Below, one piece after another: positions 45,079-56,129 of a stretch of DNA of 64,000 bases; within the stretch, counting starts at the first letter, position 1; every line of letters starts with the position of its first letter. Both the position numbers and the translations under genes were made by a program. Source of the DNA: Desmodus rotundus (Eukaryota; Chordata; Mammalia; Chiroptera; Phyllostomidae); contig NC_071387.1 in assembly GCF_022682495.2 (NCBI RefSeq), positions 192,860,143 through 192,924,142 on the forward strand. The letters run 5' to 3'. The notes below the pieces were generated by a model that saw nothing but the letters and a program-made list of their open reading frames with translations, was not told the DNA's origin and made no database searches.

Positions 45079-45351
45079 CAGCGATTTTCAACTGGTGTGC
45101 CCAACAGGTGCAAGGGAATTTTGAAAACACACAATACCTGATTATTTAGACGGAGACCTTGATGTCTTTTCCCTTAGGTTGTCAAATAGAAAAAGGACAA
45201 CAGACAACAAAACAATAGCCATCGATGTGAACGAATCAAAATTAACACCTATTTTTTGTCAGATAGGCAATATGTATATTTTTTGCTGTGCTGAAAAATT
45301 TCAGTAATTAGTGAAATGTGTGCCATGAGATAAAAAAGTGGAAAATCACTG
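45079..45351. mobile_element. hAT-type MITE with terminal repeats
   Basis: CAGCGATTTTCAAC at the left end and GTGGAAAATCACTG at the right end are inverted repeats matching at 12 of 14 positions. Flanking octamers GTCCAGAG (45071-45078) and CTTCAAAG (45352-45359) match at 5 of 8, as for an aged 8-bp hAT duplication. The interior ('GTTGTCAAATAGAAAAAGGACAACAG', 'CTATTTTTTGTCAG', 'GTGTGCCATGAGATAAAAAAG') has no transposase. This element type is frequent in bat genomes as far as I recall. Confidence 0.8.
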
Positions 45352-45422
45352 CTTCAAAGAGTACTTTATGTAATTGGAAGTGGCCACGATGCTATTGAAC
45401 TTGCCAAGAGAATGAATAGCCA

Positions 45423-45426
45423 AAAA

Positions 45427-45458
<32 letters not shown>

Positions 45459-45462
45459 AAAC
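45423..45462. repeat. (AAAT)n microsatellite
   Basis: About eight AAAT units (AATAAATAAATAAAT...), possibly the remnant tail of a lost SINE. Confidence 0.95.
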
Positions 45463-47169
45463 ATAAAAATAAAACAGAGAGAGAAAGAGATTCTACAAAA
45501 AAAAAATGGTTAAAAGTAGTAACCTGAAAAATGTAAAACTGATATATAATCACACAAGCTAAGAGACCTCAGTAAGACAGAAAGGGATTTTGTATGTATG
45601 AACAGAGGAACACGATTGTTTTGCTGTATTTTTAATACATTTTCATGTTAATAAATGTTAGATTTCTCTACATTTTCGACATGAGGGAAAATATACTCTC
45701 AGATTCCCTTAGAAAATGGCTTATTTCAAAGTGATTTTCATATTTTACAGCTTGCATTATACACATACCTTCTATTATAGTATTCTTACACATCTGTTCC
45801 TCTCCTACGGTAAAAGAGGAATATATTTCTACCCACCTACATGACATCTCCTTTTAGAGAGGGCCATTACTGCTAACCCAATACAATTGAAATTCAAACC
45901 TTAATCTCTTTATTCCTCCCATCTCCTGTCTTCCAGGAATCACTTTTAACCCTAATATCTCATTTCTATGAGTAGTACTACAATTCCACTATCAGGCTAA
46001 AATAATAAAGTCTCTTAACACTTGGGATTTTTTTTCAATCCCAATACATCTCCAATATGTTTTTGTTTCAGCCTCAAAAATCCTACAGTCACTCTTTCTT
46101 AAACTACCTGCAGGCATAGCCACAACAGAATTCAGAAATAAAAGACTTTTTCCTATTTATACAAGTCTTCCTGTTGGCCTCCCTGTCTTATAATAGCAAT
46201 ATATTATTTCATTTAAAAGATATTTGACTGGCTTTCAAGATCTTCCATATATGTGTAATACACCTCAGTTAGTTCAGCCACTTTATTATAAAGCCATGTA
46301 AATTCTATTAAAATTATCAACAAACTTCAATTGTTATGACTGTCCAATTTAGTTTCTAATATATATGTTCTGTCCTAATTAATCTAGGCTTCTCATTTTC
46401 TCTCAGGCCCAAATATTGTGTTTATTGTTATTTCTGTTTCTTGGCTCATGTCACTTGCTTTTCTTCTCTGACACCCAAAGGGCATTATATTTCTTTTCAA
46501 AGGACACTATATTTCTTTGTCTTTATTAGCTTCATCTGACTGCTTAAATCCATATTAGCCCCATTAAACACAGAAACAACTACAGTACTTTTTAAACAAA
46601 GAGAATTTTCTATAAAGAAGTATTTAGCCATGTATGAGAGGAATGAAAAGGCAAAAAAGGGGACCAAGAGTTATCATAGAATCACCAAGTCAGCCTCGGT
46701 GATTGGTATCATAGCATCTTCCCATGCAGGGTAATGAGATTAGTGCTGAGAATTCAGGAGAGAAAAAGGAAATTGATTAACTACTAATGAAAATAGCTGC
46801 CATTGTCAGGGTGAAGGACAATAGCTTGGATAATGCTGAAAGATAACGGGGAGCAAGGAGCCTTCTAGTTCCTAGTATCACCTCTTATTGGAAGAACCTT
46901 AGGGTGAGTGAGTTGACATAGGAGAAATGCGATATGGTGAGTCCCAGGCCTAGCACCCCAAAACGGTACGGAAAGATGATTTTGCAGCTAAGAGAAAGTT
47001 GCTGTACAACCTGTACACTTACTATGCTTTCAACACACCAGGAAAACACACTGAATTATTTATTGCTTAAACATTTAAATTTTTATTCTTGTTTAGAAAT
47101 GCAACAGACAATGCTAAATAAAATATTTTTTATTAAATCTCCATATTTATAAAAAAGTACAAGTTGTAA
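45463..47169. other. AT-rich intergenic DNA, possible decayed L2
   Basis: 45840-46560 is C/T-rich and loosely reminiscent of L2 3' sequence but not assignable. 46560-46920 contains 'GAGAATTTTCTATAAAGAAGTATTTAGCCATGTATGAGAGG', which resembles an inverted LTR block. No gene seen. Confidence 0.35.
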
Positions 47170-47186
47170 AAAAATACAAAAGTATA

Positions 47187-47387
47187 TCCTGGCTGGCATA
47201 GCTCAGTGGATTGAGTGTGGGCCTGCGAATCAGAGGGTCACCGGTTCGATTCCCAGTCTAGGCCACATGCCTGGGTTGCAGGCCAGGTCCCCAGTAGGGA
47301 AGCATGTGAGAGGCAACCACACATTGATGTTTCTATCCCTGTCTTTCTCCTTCCCTTTTCCTCTCTCTAAAAATAAATAAATATTAA
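47187..47387 (+). mobile_element. VES SINE with intact pol III boxes
   Basis: A-box-like TGGCATAGCTCAGTGG (47194-47209) and a perfect B box GGTTCGATTCC (47243-47253) are both preserved. 'CCAGGTCCCCAGTAGGG', 'ACACATTGATGTTTC' and 'CTCTAAAAATAAATAAAT' follow. The 15-bp repeat AAAAATACA(A/G)AAGTA at 47170-47184 and 47388-47402 is the target duplication with one mismatch. This is the best-preserved SINE promoter in the window. Confidence 0.96.
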
Positions 47388-47738
47388 AAAAATACAGAAG
47401 TAATTACATGTTCTGTGTTAACCTGCTAATTGACAAATTAACTTAAATGCATAGTGTATCTTTCATGATATTTTGTGGGTATTCTTCAAGCTCAGTCACT
47501 CGCTAAAATAACTCTCTATGTGATCTAGATTTGTGTACAACTTGATTGCCATCTGTTTGAACGGTCTACGGAACTGCATTACATTTATAATTGAAATCAG
47601 GTTTTCAACATTATCCCAACAGCATACATATCACCAACGTAAGCCTTGCCCTCACTGGAGATTTCCAGACTTTCCATCTAAATGACTCTCAGCAAATTTT
47701 AACATTTTGTTTTACTGTATATTCAGCATTTTTTAAGC

Positions 47739-47764
47739 CTATCACTAGTGTATGCTAGTGATAG
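47739..47764. repeat. Inverted repeat, perfect 10-bp arms
   Basis: CTATCACTAG (47739-47748) and CTAGTGATAG (47755-47764) are exact reverse complements with a 6-base loop TGTATG. Function unknown. Confidence 0.92.
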
Positions 47765-48044
47765 CAAAAGGAATATACATTTTAAGATACAGTATTAGAT
47801 TTTAGGCAATTAAATTATATCAATGTTCTAATGAAAGCATTAAATGTCTTCATTAGACATTACTGCTCTCAGAAGTTCATTTAATCATCTTCCAACAAAC
47901 TGACATAGTGTCATTCTATTGTATCTCTTATGTTTGGTCCAGAATAAACACTTCCAATTTTGAGATTTCTTCCCAAATCCAAGTGGATAAATCAAAGTAA
48001 AAATTACAGAATTTTACCTGTACATTATGTTCTTTAAAGAAATA

Positions 48045-48478
48045 GTACCAATAAGATATAGGAGGAGATTTATTATAAGGAATCAGCTTATGTGATTATG
48101 GAGGCTGAGCCGTTCCAAAATCTTTAGTCTATAAACTGGTGACCCAGGACACCTAAGGGTTTAATTTCCAGTGTAAAATTCAGCAGGTACCAGACCCAAG
48201 AAGAGCTCATGTTCCCGTCCAGTTCACACCCAGAGGCTGGAAAGATCGATGTCCAGGTCATGCACTCAGACGAGGGGAGTTCCCTCTTACTAGAGACCCA
48301 GTCTTTCGTTCTCTTAGAGTCTTCAGCTGATTGCATAAGGGCCACCCTCATCAGGGAGGGTGATTTTACTAGTCTCCTACTTGAAATGTTAATTTCATTT
48401 AGAAACACTCTCACAGACACACCCAGAAATAAAGTTCAACCAAATATCTAGGTACCCTGGGGCCTAATCAAGTTGACA
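48045..48478 (-). mobile_element. MaLR-type LTR (inverted)
   Basis: 'GGAGATTTATTATAAGGAATCAGCTTATGTGATTATGGAGGCTGAG', 'CACCCTCATCAGGGAGGGTGATTTTACTAG', 'AATGTTAATTTCATTTAGAAACACTCTCACAGACACACCCAGAAATAA' and 'GGGGCCTAATCAAGTTGACACA' are the antisense block order of a MaLR LTR. It directly abuts a plus-strand MaLR LTR at 48479. Confidence 0.7.
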
Positions 48479-49258
48479 CATGTTATGGACTGAATGCTTG
48501 TATCCCCTAAAAGTTGCTATGTGGAAGTCCTAACTCCCAATGCGTAGGGTAAACAGAGTGAGTCTGGCTCCCTTACCCAGATGTCTGGGGGACTTAGATA
48601 AGCTGTGTTCTGAAAGCCTTGAGGCTGGGTCCGATAAAGGGTTCCCATAGCCTCGAGTGGGTTCAGATGCACAGAATCATGCTGCGTTACACAATGTCTG
48701 GCTCCCTGTCAGCTTTGTTTGCATTTAGTATATAAGGGAGCTAGGGGCTTCCCGCTGGGAGACAGGTGACATACAGGGGGGCAGGTGACATGCAGTGTGA
48801 CATGTGGGGACACACAGCTTGTGGTGTGTATGGATTGCCCACCCAGAATAAAGGCATGCCAGGTATTCTGGTGGCTCTGTGAATATTCTTCTATCTGACT
48901 GAATCCCGTGAACCTGTCTGGCCTTGAAGGGTCGCAACACACAAGATAAAGGTATTTGGAGATAGTGCTTTAGAGAACTATAGAGGTCATGAGAATGGCG
49001 ACCTCACGATGGGATTAGTACCCTTATAAAGAGAGACACCAAAGAGCTCCCTGTCTCTCTTCACCATGTGAAGACAGAGCAAGAAGTTGGCCATCTGCAA
49101 GCTAGGAAAAGAGGTCTTATTAGGAACTGAATTAACTGACACTTTGGTGCCCATCATCTTGGGCTTCCCAGCTACCAGACTGGGAGAATAACTTTTCTGT
49201 TATGTAATCCACCTTGTCTATGGTACTTCGTTTCAGCAGCTGGAGCAAACTAGCTCAT
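48479..49258 (+). mobile_element. MaLR (MST/MLT1-like) LTR split by a younger LTR
   Basis: The left part (48479-48540) reads 'TGTTATGGACTGAATGCTTGTATCCCC' and 'GTGGAAGTCCTAACTCCCAA'. The right part (48946-49258) resumes with 'GGTATTTGGAGATAG', 'GGGATTAGTACCCTTATAAAGAGAGACACCAAAGAGCTCCC', 'TTCACCATGTGAAGACAGAGC' and the terminus 'TCTGTTATGTAATCCACCTTGTCTATGGTACTTCG'. Removing 48541-48939 restores the usual MaLR order. Confidence 0.85.
48541..48939 (+). mobile_element. Solo LTR inserted in a MaLR LTR
   Basis: A 399-bp block begins TGCGTAGGG and ends GTCGCAACA (TG...CA). It carries a TATA-like TATATAAGG at 48729 and an AATAAAGG polyadenylation-type signal at 48847. Imperfect 5-mers CCCAA / CACAA flank it. 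U3-R-U5 spacing is normal. It is the younger insertion because it splits the older LTR. The retroviral class is not certain. Confidence 0.7.
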
Positions 49259-49894
49259 AAATTAAGCATCAAAATATGTAATCATATGTAAATAAGGAGA
49301 GGAAGAAAAGTGCTGAAAACAGGAATGCTAGTGGGTTCCACAGAAAGGGTGGCTATTGGGTAATCTAGGGACTGAAAAAGTAAGATGGCTTAAAGGTTTT
49401 TAAAGGGAGAGTTCAGAAACACAGGTGTTCTTTCCTACTTCAACAATAAAGTCCTGAGCAGAAAATTAGAAGGTATAGATTCTATTGGCTATAGACATAA
49501 CACAATAAAATTTGAAACCCTGCGGAGTTACTGATTCAGACATATTCTGGACTCACCTGAAACGGAATCGCTGAAAGTGGGGGGTTGTGGTGTCATCGCG
49601 AAAACAGGAGAGCTCTGCACTTTGCCCAGCTGAGCTCCCGGATGTCTGCAAACAGATCCGTGCCCTAACTACGTTTCCCAAGTCCGCAGATTAAAGAATT
49701 TCTTCCTGCAAAAGCTGACTTGCTGATAGGAAAGAACTCCAGAAAATTACATTTGGACTTCTCTGTTAAAGATATAAATCCCACTAGACTCTCAGAGTGT
49801 GCAATTAGCATTTTAGTCTCTCATTAACTATGAAGGTGTAACTGCACAATATTTAATGTTTTCATAAACGGTTTCATTTTATTCTCCCCTCGTA
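49259..49894. other. Intergenic DNA, nothing assigned
   Basis: 49540-49700 is GC-richer with a few CpGs ('GTGTCATCGCGAAAACAGG') but no exon or repeat is identified. Confidence 0.5.
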
Positions 49895-50180
49895 CACGGC
49901 GGGATTGTATTTTCCTGTTGATTGAATTTAGGCATGATCACAGCTTTGGTCAATAAAATGTGAGTAGAAGTGGATTTGGGTCTTTCCCTTTCTGGACAAA
50001 AACAATAACAGCTTCTTTTTGTCATAGTGTTGGATGTGACCCACAACGGCTGCTCCATCAGCCAGGGTCACGGAGGGAACGTTATGGTGACACAGCAGAT
50101 CCCCAAGGAAACTTCGATGAACAGATAGCAGAAAACATAAATTAAACTTTACTTTATTGCTAAGACTGTGGAGACATTCT
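49895..50180 (+). mobile_element. Old LTR-like mammalian repeat
   Basis: 'GGGATTGTATTTTCCTGTTGATTGAATTTAGGCATGATCACAGCTTTGGTCAATAAAATGTGAGTAGAAGTG', 'GGCTGCTCCATCAGCCAGGGTCACGGAGGGAACG' and the end 'AATTAAACTTTACTTTATTGCTAAGACTGTGGAG' follow a MaLR/ERVL-like LTR order. Subfamily unknown. Confidence 0.5.
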
Positions 50181-50379
50181 TTATTTCAGGATAATGTAGT
50201 TATCCTCTCTGACAAAAATAAAAATTCCCAAGACAGTTGAGCAAAGTCTGTAATGAAAGACATATTTCAAGGCAAATAAAAGAAAAACACATCATTTAGG
50301 AAAAACAAAAAAACAAAAATACACATATACCATGAGAAAAACTTTAACAAAATACCAATCCTCTTAGAGTCCTAAAGAA

Positions 50380-51290
50380 AATACAAAAATGGTGGGCAAC
50401 AAAATAAATAACAATTAGATAATGAGCATATCTTTGAAAATTAAAAATAAGAAAGGAGACATTTAAACTATAACATAGAAGTTGAGGAAATTTCCAATGG
50501 CCTAAGAGAAAATAGATTCTTTTAAATGTAAGGGTGGTGTTACGAATGTTAGCATTCTCCAACATCTTCATAATACGAGTTGCAGGAGACAATAAAAAAA
50601 AAAAGAAGAAGAAGAAATAAAAATAAAATGAATTAAATAAGAAAACTTTCCTAAATTAAGAAATACAAATTATTACATATTAATATAAATTGAGTCTTCA
50701 AAAATAAACAGCCAACTAAACATAAATTTAGATAATCATATTAAGGCATTTCATTATAAAGTTTGAAATTATCAAGACAAGGAAATTTATTACTAGGAAA
50801 GGAATAGAAATCAAAGTGGCTTCAAACTTCTTAACAGCACAACTGAAATGTAGAATGGTAAGGAAATGAATGAAGTCTTTACAATTCTGAGGGATATTTT
50901 TTACACCCCGGAATTACTTACATGATAAGGTCATCATGTATAGGAAAATGTTAACAAACTCCAATGTGAGAGTTCTCAGGAGGGTATTCAAGAATGTGTT
51001 CAATCTAATTGAGGGAATAAAATAGTAAGAAAGAAGGACAGATTCAAACTGCAGAGAATTGTGTGCCTCTGTAAACATCTCAAAACTCTGGAAGAAATAG
51101 TAGCCTTGAACAGAGCATTGGACATCCTAGGAATTATAGAGGAGGACCTTTGTCTAAGACTCAGATGTAGCCTCCAACCTCCTCTAAATTTCTGATGCTC
51201 TGTAATAACTCCAGAGGTTAGATGCATCACTGAGGAAAACAAATATAACAAAGAACAAAACAAAACTATGTTTCAATTGAGTCCAAAAAA
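50380..51290 (+). mobile_element. HAL1-like (half-L1) ancient element
   Basis: 'GAAGTCTTTACAATTCTGAGGGATATTTTTTACACCCCGGAATTACTTACATG' matches the ORF1 C-terminal part of ancient HAL1, and 'TCAGGAGGGTATTCAAGAATGTG' with 'GGAATAAAATAGTAAGAAAG' fits the following segment. The 5' boundary is vague and the whole is decayed with no open ORF1. It is an older cousin of the copies at 6767 and 62641. Confidence 0.45.
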
Positions 51291-52887
51291 TTAAATTGCT
51301 ATAGAATAATAAAGTATCACAAATTATACTTCTTATCTAATTCTTTCTGATATAGAATCATACTTGATGAACTTTGTTCAATTTGATCTATAATTATTAA
51401 TCTATTTATCAACTATGTATACACTAAGATTTTGTATAAATGAAACCATAAATGATTGTAATGAAATATTTTGGATAAAAACTCATATAAGGTTTATGTT
51501 ATGTTGAAATTCTCCTGTGTCTACGTATTTCTAAAAGTAAATATGGTTCATCATTTGCATACAAGTAATTAAATTGCAAAATATATATAGATATTGAATA
51601 TGAAGATTTGTCTGTAGGGCCTCCTGCTGGTTAGCCTGATTTAATAATTCTATGTGCTAACTTTGATAACTGTATAGTTACCACACTTGGTAATTCAGCT
51701 AATATGTCCCATGGTCAACCTGAATGAGGACATACCATAAACGCTACTGCAATACTCACAGTGAGTTGAGTAACTGCAATTTATACTATGTCTATAAATA
51801 TAAATATTTTCATGGAAAAAATACAGAATCACATAAAAAGTAATAGAAGAAAATAGTAATAGCAATCAGAACACTGCAAGGAAATATATTTATTGACAGT
51901 CTAGTAATACTTTTGTAACAGTGATTCAGAGATCTAGAAATCTTTTGCATACCATCATGCTATTACACATAAGACATCAATTGTCCCTGGTATTTCTAAG
52001 TGTGATAGGTTTACATTTATTCATTTTAATGATAACCAGAAATATATAAACATTTTAGATTTGTTTCTGATATACGTTAATTTTTAAAATGGTACAGAAA
52101 TATCTTACAATTGTGTTCTCAAGCTCAACAGGCGAATTTGCAGGAGTTATGGATCTGCTCAGCCAGAACTAGCAAAGCAAATATTTCATACAGAAGATAT
52201 ACTGACCCTTGACATCTCTTTTGTTATTTAATTAATCTCCATAAATATATTACCCACATTTATGATTCTATATTTTGGGAGCTGGGCTTTTTTAAAGGTA
52301 TGTTTAACTTTTTACCTTGTATTTTAATAATATTTTGTTACTACCATAATTAGCCTTGTTCACGAAGGTCCTAAAAGCCTCGATTTTAGGGCTGTATTTC
52401 CACTTAAGGATGGCTTAAGGATGGCTTAGATTTTGGTATAATTCTAACATATATGAAAGAAGAAATATCAGTTCCATAGTTTTTTTTTTAAATAATTAGT
52501 AATGTAAAAATACCAAATGAGTGGTTAGACATAGACTCATTTGTCTATTACTGATGGACACTCATAAACCATTGCTTGGTAGGAGCAAAGAACAGTAAGG
52601 TGTTGTCATAACTTTGACCCCTATTAACCTTAGAATGTGTAATGATGTATCCTTTTTAGTAAATTGGGGAGAGTTGTGTTTCAGGGATGGTCAAGAGTTT
52701 GCATTCTGTTAAAAGATCAAGGAAGATGATGGTTTATAATTGTTTGTCACCATATTTAATTACAAGTATTTGTAATTACAATTGTATTTAACAATATGGA
52801 GATGACGTGTAGTCTTAGCCATCATTTTTTAAAAGAACAATGAATACAAGAAAAGTCACAAAAGAGACAGTTAAGCAAAGTGATGAC
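51291..52887. other. AT-rich DNA, nothing assigned
   Basis: No gene or confident repeat. A tandem duplication of AAGGATGGCTT lies near 52407-52428. Confidence 0.5.
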
Positions 52888-53450
52888 AAAGTATATATAA
52901 TGTTGTAGGTTGAATTCTAAGGTGACCTTTCATATTCCTGTGCTGTGGGGTATATACCTCATATAATGTTCTCTACTTGAGTGTGAACGAGGCCCACACA
53001 TATAATGGGATAGCCACTCCTGTAAGTAGGCTATGTTATATAACAATGATGGCAAGGTAGTCACTCTCAGGATGAAATTATGTTATGTGAAATTACTTAG
53101 TAGCAGACTAGAGAGAACTGTAACACTTCCGGTCTTGCAGAGGTAAGCTGTGGTGTTGTGAGTGGATTTTTAGAGGAGGACACATGGCAAGAACTCACTG
53201 CAGTCTTTAGGGGCTGAGAGAAGCTGGGAAGAAGACGGGGACTTCAACCACGCAATCAGAGAAACTAAACCCTGCCAACAATTGTAGGAGCTTACAGGGG
53301 GACTCCAAGCCTCAGATGAGATCTCAGTTAAACTAATCTATACTTGGATTTCTAAACCATGGAAACTGAGAGATAATATATTTGTATTCTTAGAAGCTAT
53401 GCAATCTACAATATTTTGATGTTATGCAGAAATGGAAAACTATAAAGTAT
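52888..53450 (+). mobile_element. MaLR (MLT1-like) LTR
   Basis: 'TAGGTTGAATTCTAAGGTGACC', 'GAGTGTGAACGAGGCCCACACATATAATGGGATAGCCACTCCTG', 'GGACACATGGCAAGAACTCACTGCAG', 'AAACTAAACCCTGCCAACAATTG' and 'TTTCTAAACCATGGAAACTGAGAGATAATATATTTG' followed by 'GATGTTATGCAGAAATGGAAAAC' give the MaLR order. It resembles the copy at 3225-3612. Confidence 0.75.
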
Positions 53451-54644
53451 ACAATACAAACAATGGGTAACTCAGGATAAGTTTCCTGAGAAGAGAATCA
53501 ATTCACTGCTCAGGTGGAAACACTGGCTTTAAATAGAAAGAAGAATAAATTGAAATTAGTAAATAAAAAAAAAAGGAAGGCAAAGTGTGTACCTTGACTT
53601 TGTCTGCTTGAGATCTGGTGTGGAGAAAGGCAACATCCAGTTAGAGAAAGCTTGTTGGGATTAGGGTCAAAGACATTTGTAGCAACCTTGAGAGACTGAA
53701 CCAGCTATCTAATAGGAGCACAGGAGTAGTAGCAATGTAACTAAAAGCTGGCCTTGCTGCCTGCTGCAATGAAAGCTAACTTCGTGAGACAGGTTCTGGT
53801 GAAAATAAAAGTGATTTATTTGTTTGCTGGCACCTCAAGAATATGGGGAACTCCTGTCTCAAAGCCCTTCTTAACATCTCAGTGCAGACAGAGGTTTTTA
53901 TAAGAATGGACTGGGAAAGCAGAACAGGCAAAGGGGAAGGGGTTGAAAAGTTCTCTGCACGCAGATGAGCACAGAGTATTCTATAAGGACCTCAGAACTG
54001 GTCCAGCTATGGTCTGGTGCTTGTTTTTGTCATCTTGATTCTACTTCATGCAGGTTTTATGGCTGAAGGTCAGCAAATCACCCAGAGCAGGATGACTAAA
54101 GGTCAGAGTCTGTATCTTCTGAAGTTTGTTCCTAGGTCATTTATACAAATGTGCTATTTATCTACAAGCTACATATTTAGAGTCAGCATTTACAGAAACA
54201 ATGTCGAAAGAATGGTGGGGTGGGTTAAAATTCTCCACGGTTACAGCAAGATTCACTTTTAATGAATCCTCTACATTAGAAGCAGAGAATTTTGGAACCC
54301 TGATGATTTTCTCCATAGCATGAAAAGGAAAATGTCCCTGTGTGCTCATACAGTGGACTCTCTACACATTTATAGATGCATTTCACCTCTCCACGACAAT
54401 TTCCAGGCATCAGGTCATCCGTTTTGTGCTGTGCTACAGATGGCCTTCAGTAATTCATTGAATATGTCGCTGTTTCTAAAAATGCTTGAAGCTTGCTTAT
54501 TCCCACATCTACAGTCACCAATAGATTTCATCTCTTTGGTATTCTAAGCTTTAGAAGACTTCTGGCTACCCAGCATACCACAACTCCAAGGGTTAGAAAA
54601 TAAGTTATTTCCTGAGTATGAAAATATGTACTTCATTTAAAATA
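53451..54644. other. Possible inverted LTR around 53760-54350; otherwise unassigned
   Basis: 'GTGATTTATTTGTTTGCTGGCACCTCAAGAATATGGGG' and 'CTCAGTGCAGACAGAGGTTTTTATAAGAATGG' look like an inverted LTR (TTTATT marking a reverse AATAAA, TTTTATAA a TATA-like site). The family is not recognised. No gene. Confidence 0.35.
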
Positions 54645-55082
54645 ATGAGTGATCAAAAAACTATGGTATATTTACACAGTGGAATATTACACAGCAGAGA
54701 GAAAGAAGGAGCTCCTACCCTTTGTGTCAGCATGGATGGAACTGGAGAGCATTATGCTAAGTGAAATAAGCCAGGCAGTGAGGGACAAATACCATATGAT
54801 CTTACCTTTAACTGGAACCTAATCAACAAAACAAAAAAGCAAGCAAAATACAACCAGAGACATTGAAATTAAGAACAATCTGACAGTAACCAGAGGGGAG
54901 GTGGGAGGGGATAATGGGGGAAGACTTTTCAGGAACTATATGGGACACATGGACAAAACTAAGGGTGGGGGTAAAAGCAAGGGAGGGAATTGGATTTGGC
55001 TGCCGTGGCAGGGAGGGGTGCAGGTAAATGCAGACAACTGTAATTGAACAGCAGTACAATAATTTTTAAAAATTAAAAAAAT
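54645..55082 (+). mobile_element. LINE-1 3' end (ORF2 terminus and 3'UTR)
   Basis: 'ATGGTATATTTACACAGTGGAATATTACACAGCAG', 'CATGGATGGAACTGGAGAGCATTATGCTAAGTGAAATAAGCCAGGCAG' and 'GACAAATACCATATGATCTTACC' code for the end of L1 ORF2. A purine-rich 3'UTR (GAGGGGAGGTGGGAGGGGATAATGGGGG) and 'GACAACTGTAATTGAACAGCAG' with an A/T-rich tail follow. It is 5'-truncated and the strand is unambiguous. It is the sense counterpart of 2681-2965. Confidence 0.9.
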
Positions 55083-55479
55083 AAAGTAATGCAGATCAAA
55101 AATGATACGATAAGTTTTGCTGAAGCAGAGACATAATGTAGGAGACTGATATAAAATTACTATTGGATCACGTGGAATCTACAGTCCATTCTGCAGGAAG
55201 AGTGGTTGTGCTGCCTCACCAGGGTTCAGGGTGAAGCTGCAGATCACCCCCACTCCACGCGCTGTCAGGAGAGCCAGCTCAGCCACGGGGCCTTTCACGG
55301 AATTGACCTTTGAATCCCATCTTGATCATGGTGTTCAGAGTACACATTATATCAAAATGAGGACAAGTGCTTAGAAGATGACCTCAGGGGTCTTCCCCAT
55401 CCACAGTGACTGCAGCTGAGAAGCAAGCAGCTGAAAAGCCCTTCCCAATTCTAAATTTGTTGACAAATGTTTGTCTATT
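55083..55479. other. Unassigned DNA
   Basis: 55190-55330 is GC-richer and may be another repeat fragment. No exon seen. Confidence 0.4.
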
Positions 55480-55675
55480 CATTCAAATCATAAATATGAT
55501 AAAAATGTGCTAAGCCAAATTGTTCATACAATCATCAAGGAGAACCCCGGCACTGTCTTTTATTAAATAGCTAATTGTTTTGTAACATAAAAGTCTATCA
55601 AATCAGCACTTTTATATTTTTCACCTGAAAGTTACACAAAGTTATATGTCAATTATATCTCAATAAAGCTGGGGA
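55480..55675 (+). mobile_element. LINE-1 3' terminus (L1MA-like)
   Basis: 'CACCTGAAAGTTACACAAAGTTATATGTCAATTATATCTCAATAAAGC' is the characteristic L1MA-type 3' end, with AATAAA near its terminus. Sequence upstream of about 55600 is decayed. Confidence 0.7.
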
Positions 55676-56129
55676 CATAAGCACCATGTTCTAATAGTCA
55701 TCTCGGCCATTCCTTGCCTGCTTATTTATAAAAGGGAAATATCTTTTTTGTTCTCTAAACACTGCAGATCTAACAGTCAGTTTATAAAACCTGACCCTCA
55801 GTTTAACCACTGGGCAGTTACTGTTCTGCCAGCACATACCCTGAAATGGATAAAACTCAGGCCTCCCAGAATATCTTCAGTTTTTGAAAATGTTTTTATC
55901 TATGGGTAAAAGCTATACTACAGACCCCGTCTAATTTTTGAAACTTGGTATATATTGCTTTATTACAAATATGTTTATTTTGTCTCTGTTTTGCCTAATT
56001 TTGAAATGTGTGAGTTTAAGTTTCCTAACATGTTTTGTGACTATGAAAGAAAGTCAGTACAAGAAGCAGCTAAATTTTATTGTATTTTGAGGCAAACAAA
56101 GAGAGAATCTGAGCCATGCAATTTTAGCC
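55676..56129. other. AT-rich DNA, nothing assigned
   Basis: No gene or repeat recognised; a 61-codon open frame at 55955-56140 shows no family resemblance. Confidence 0.5.
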
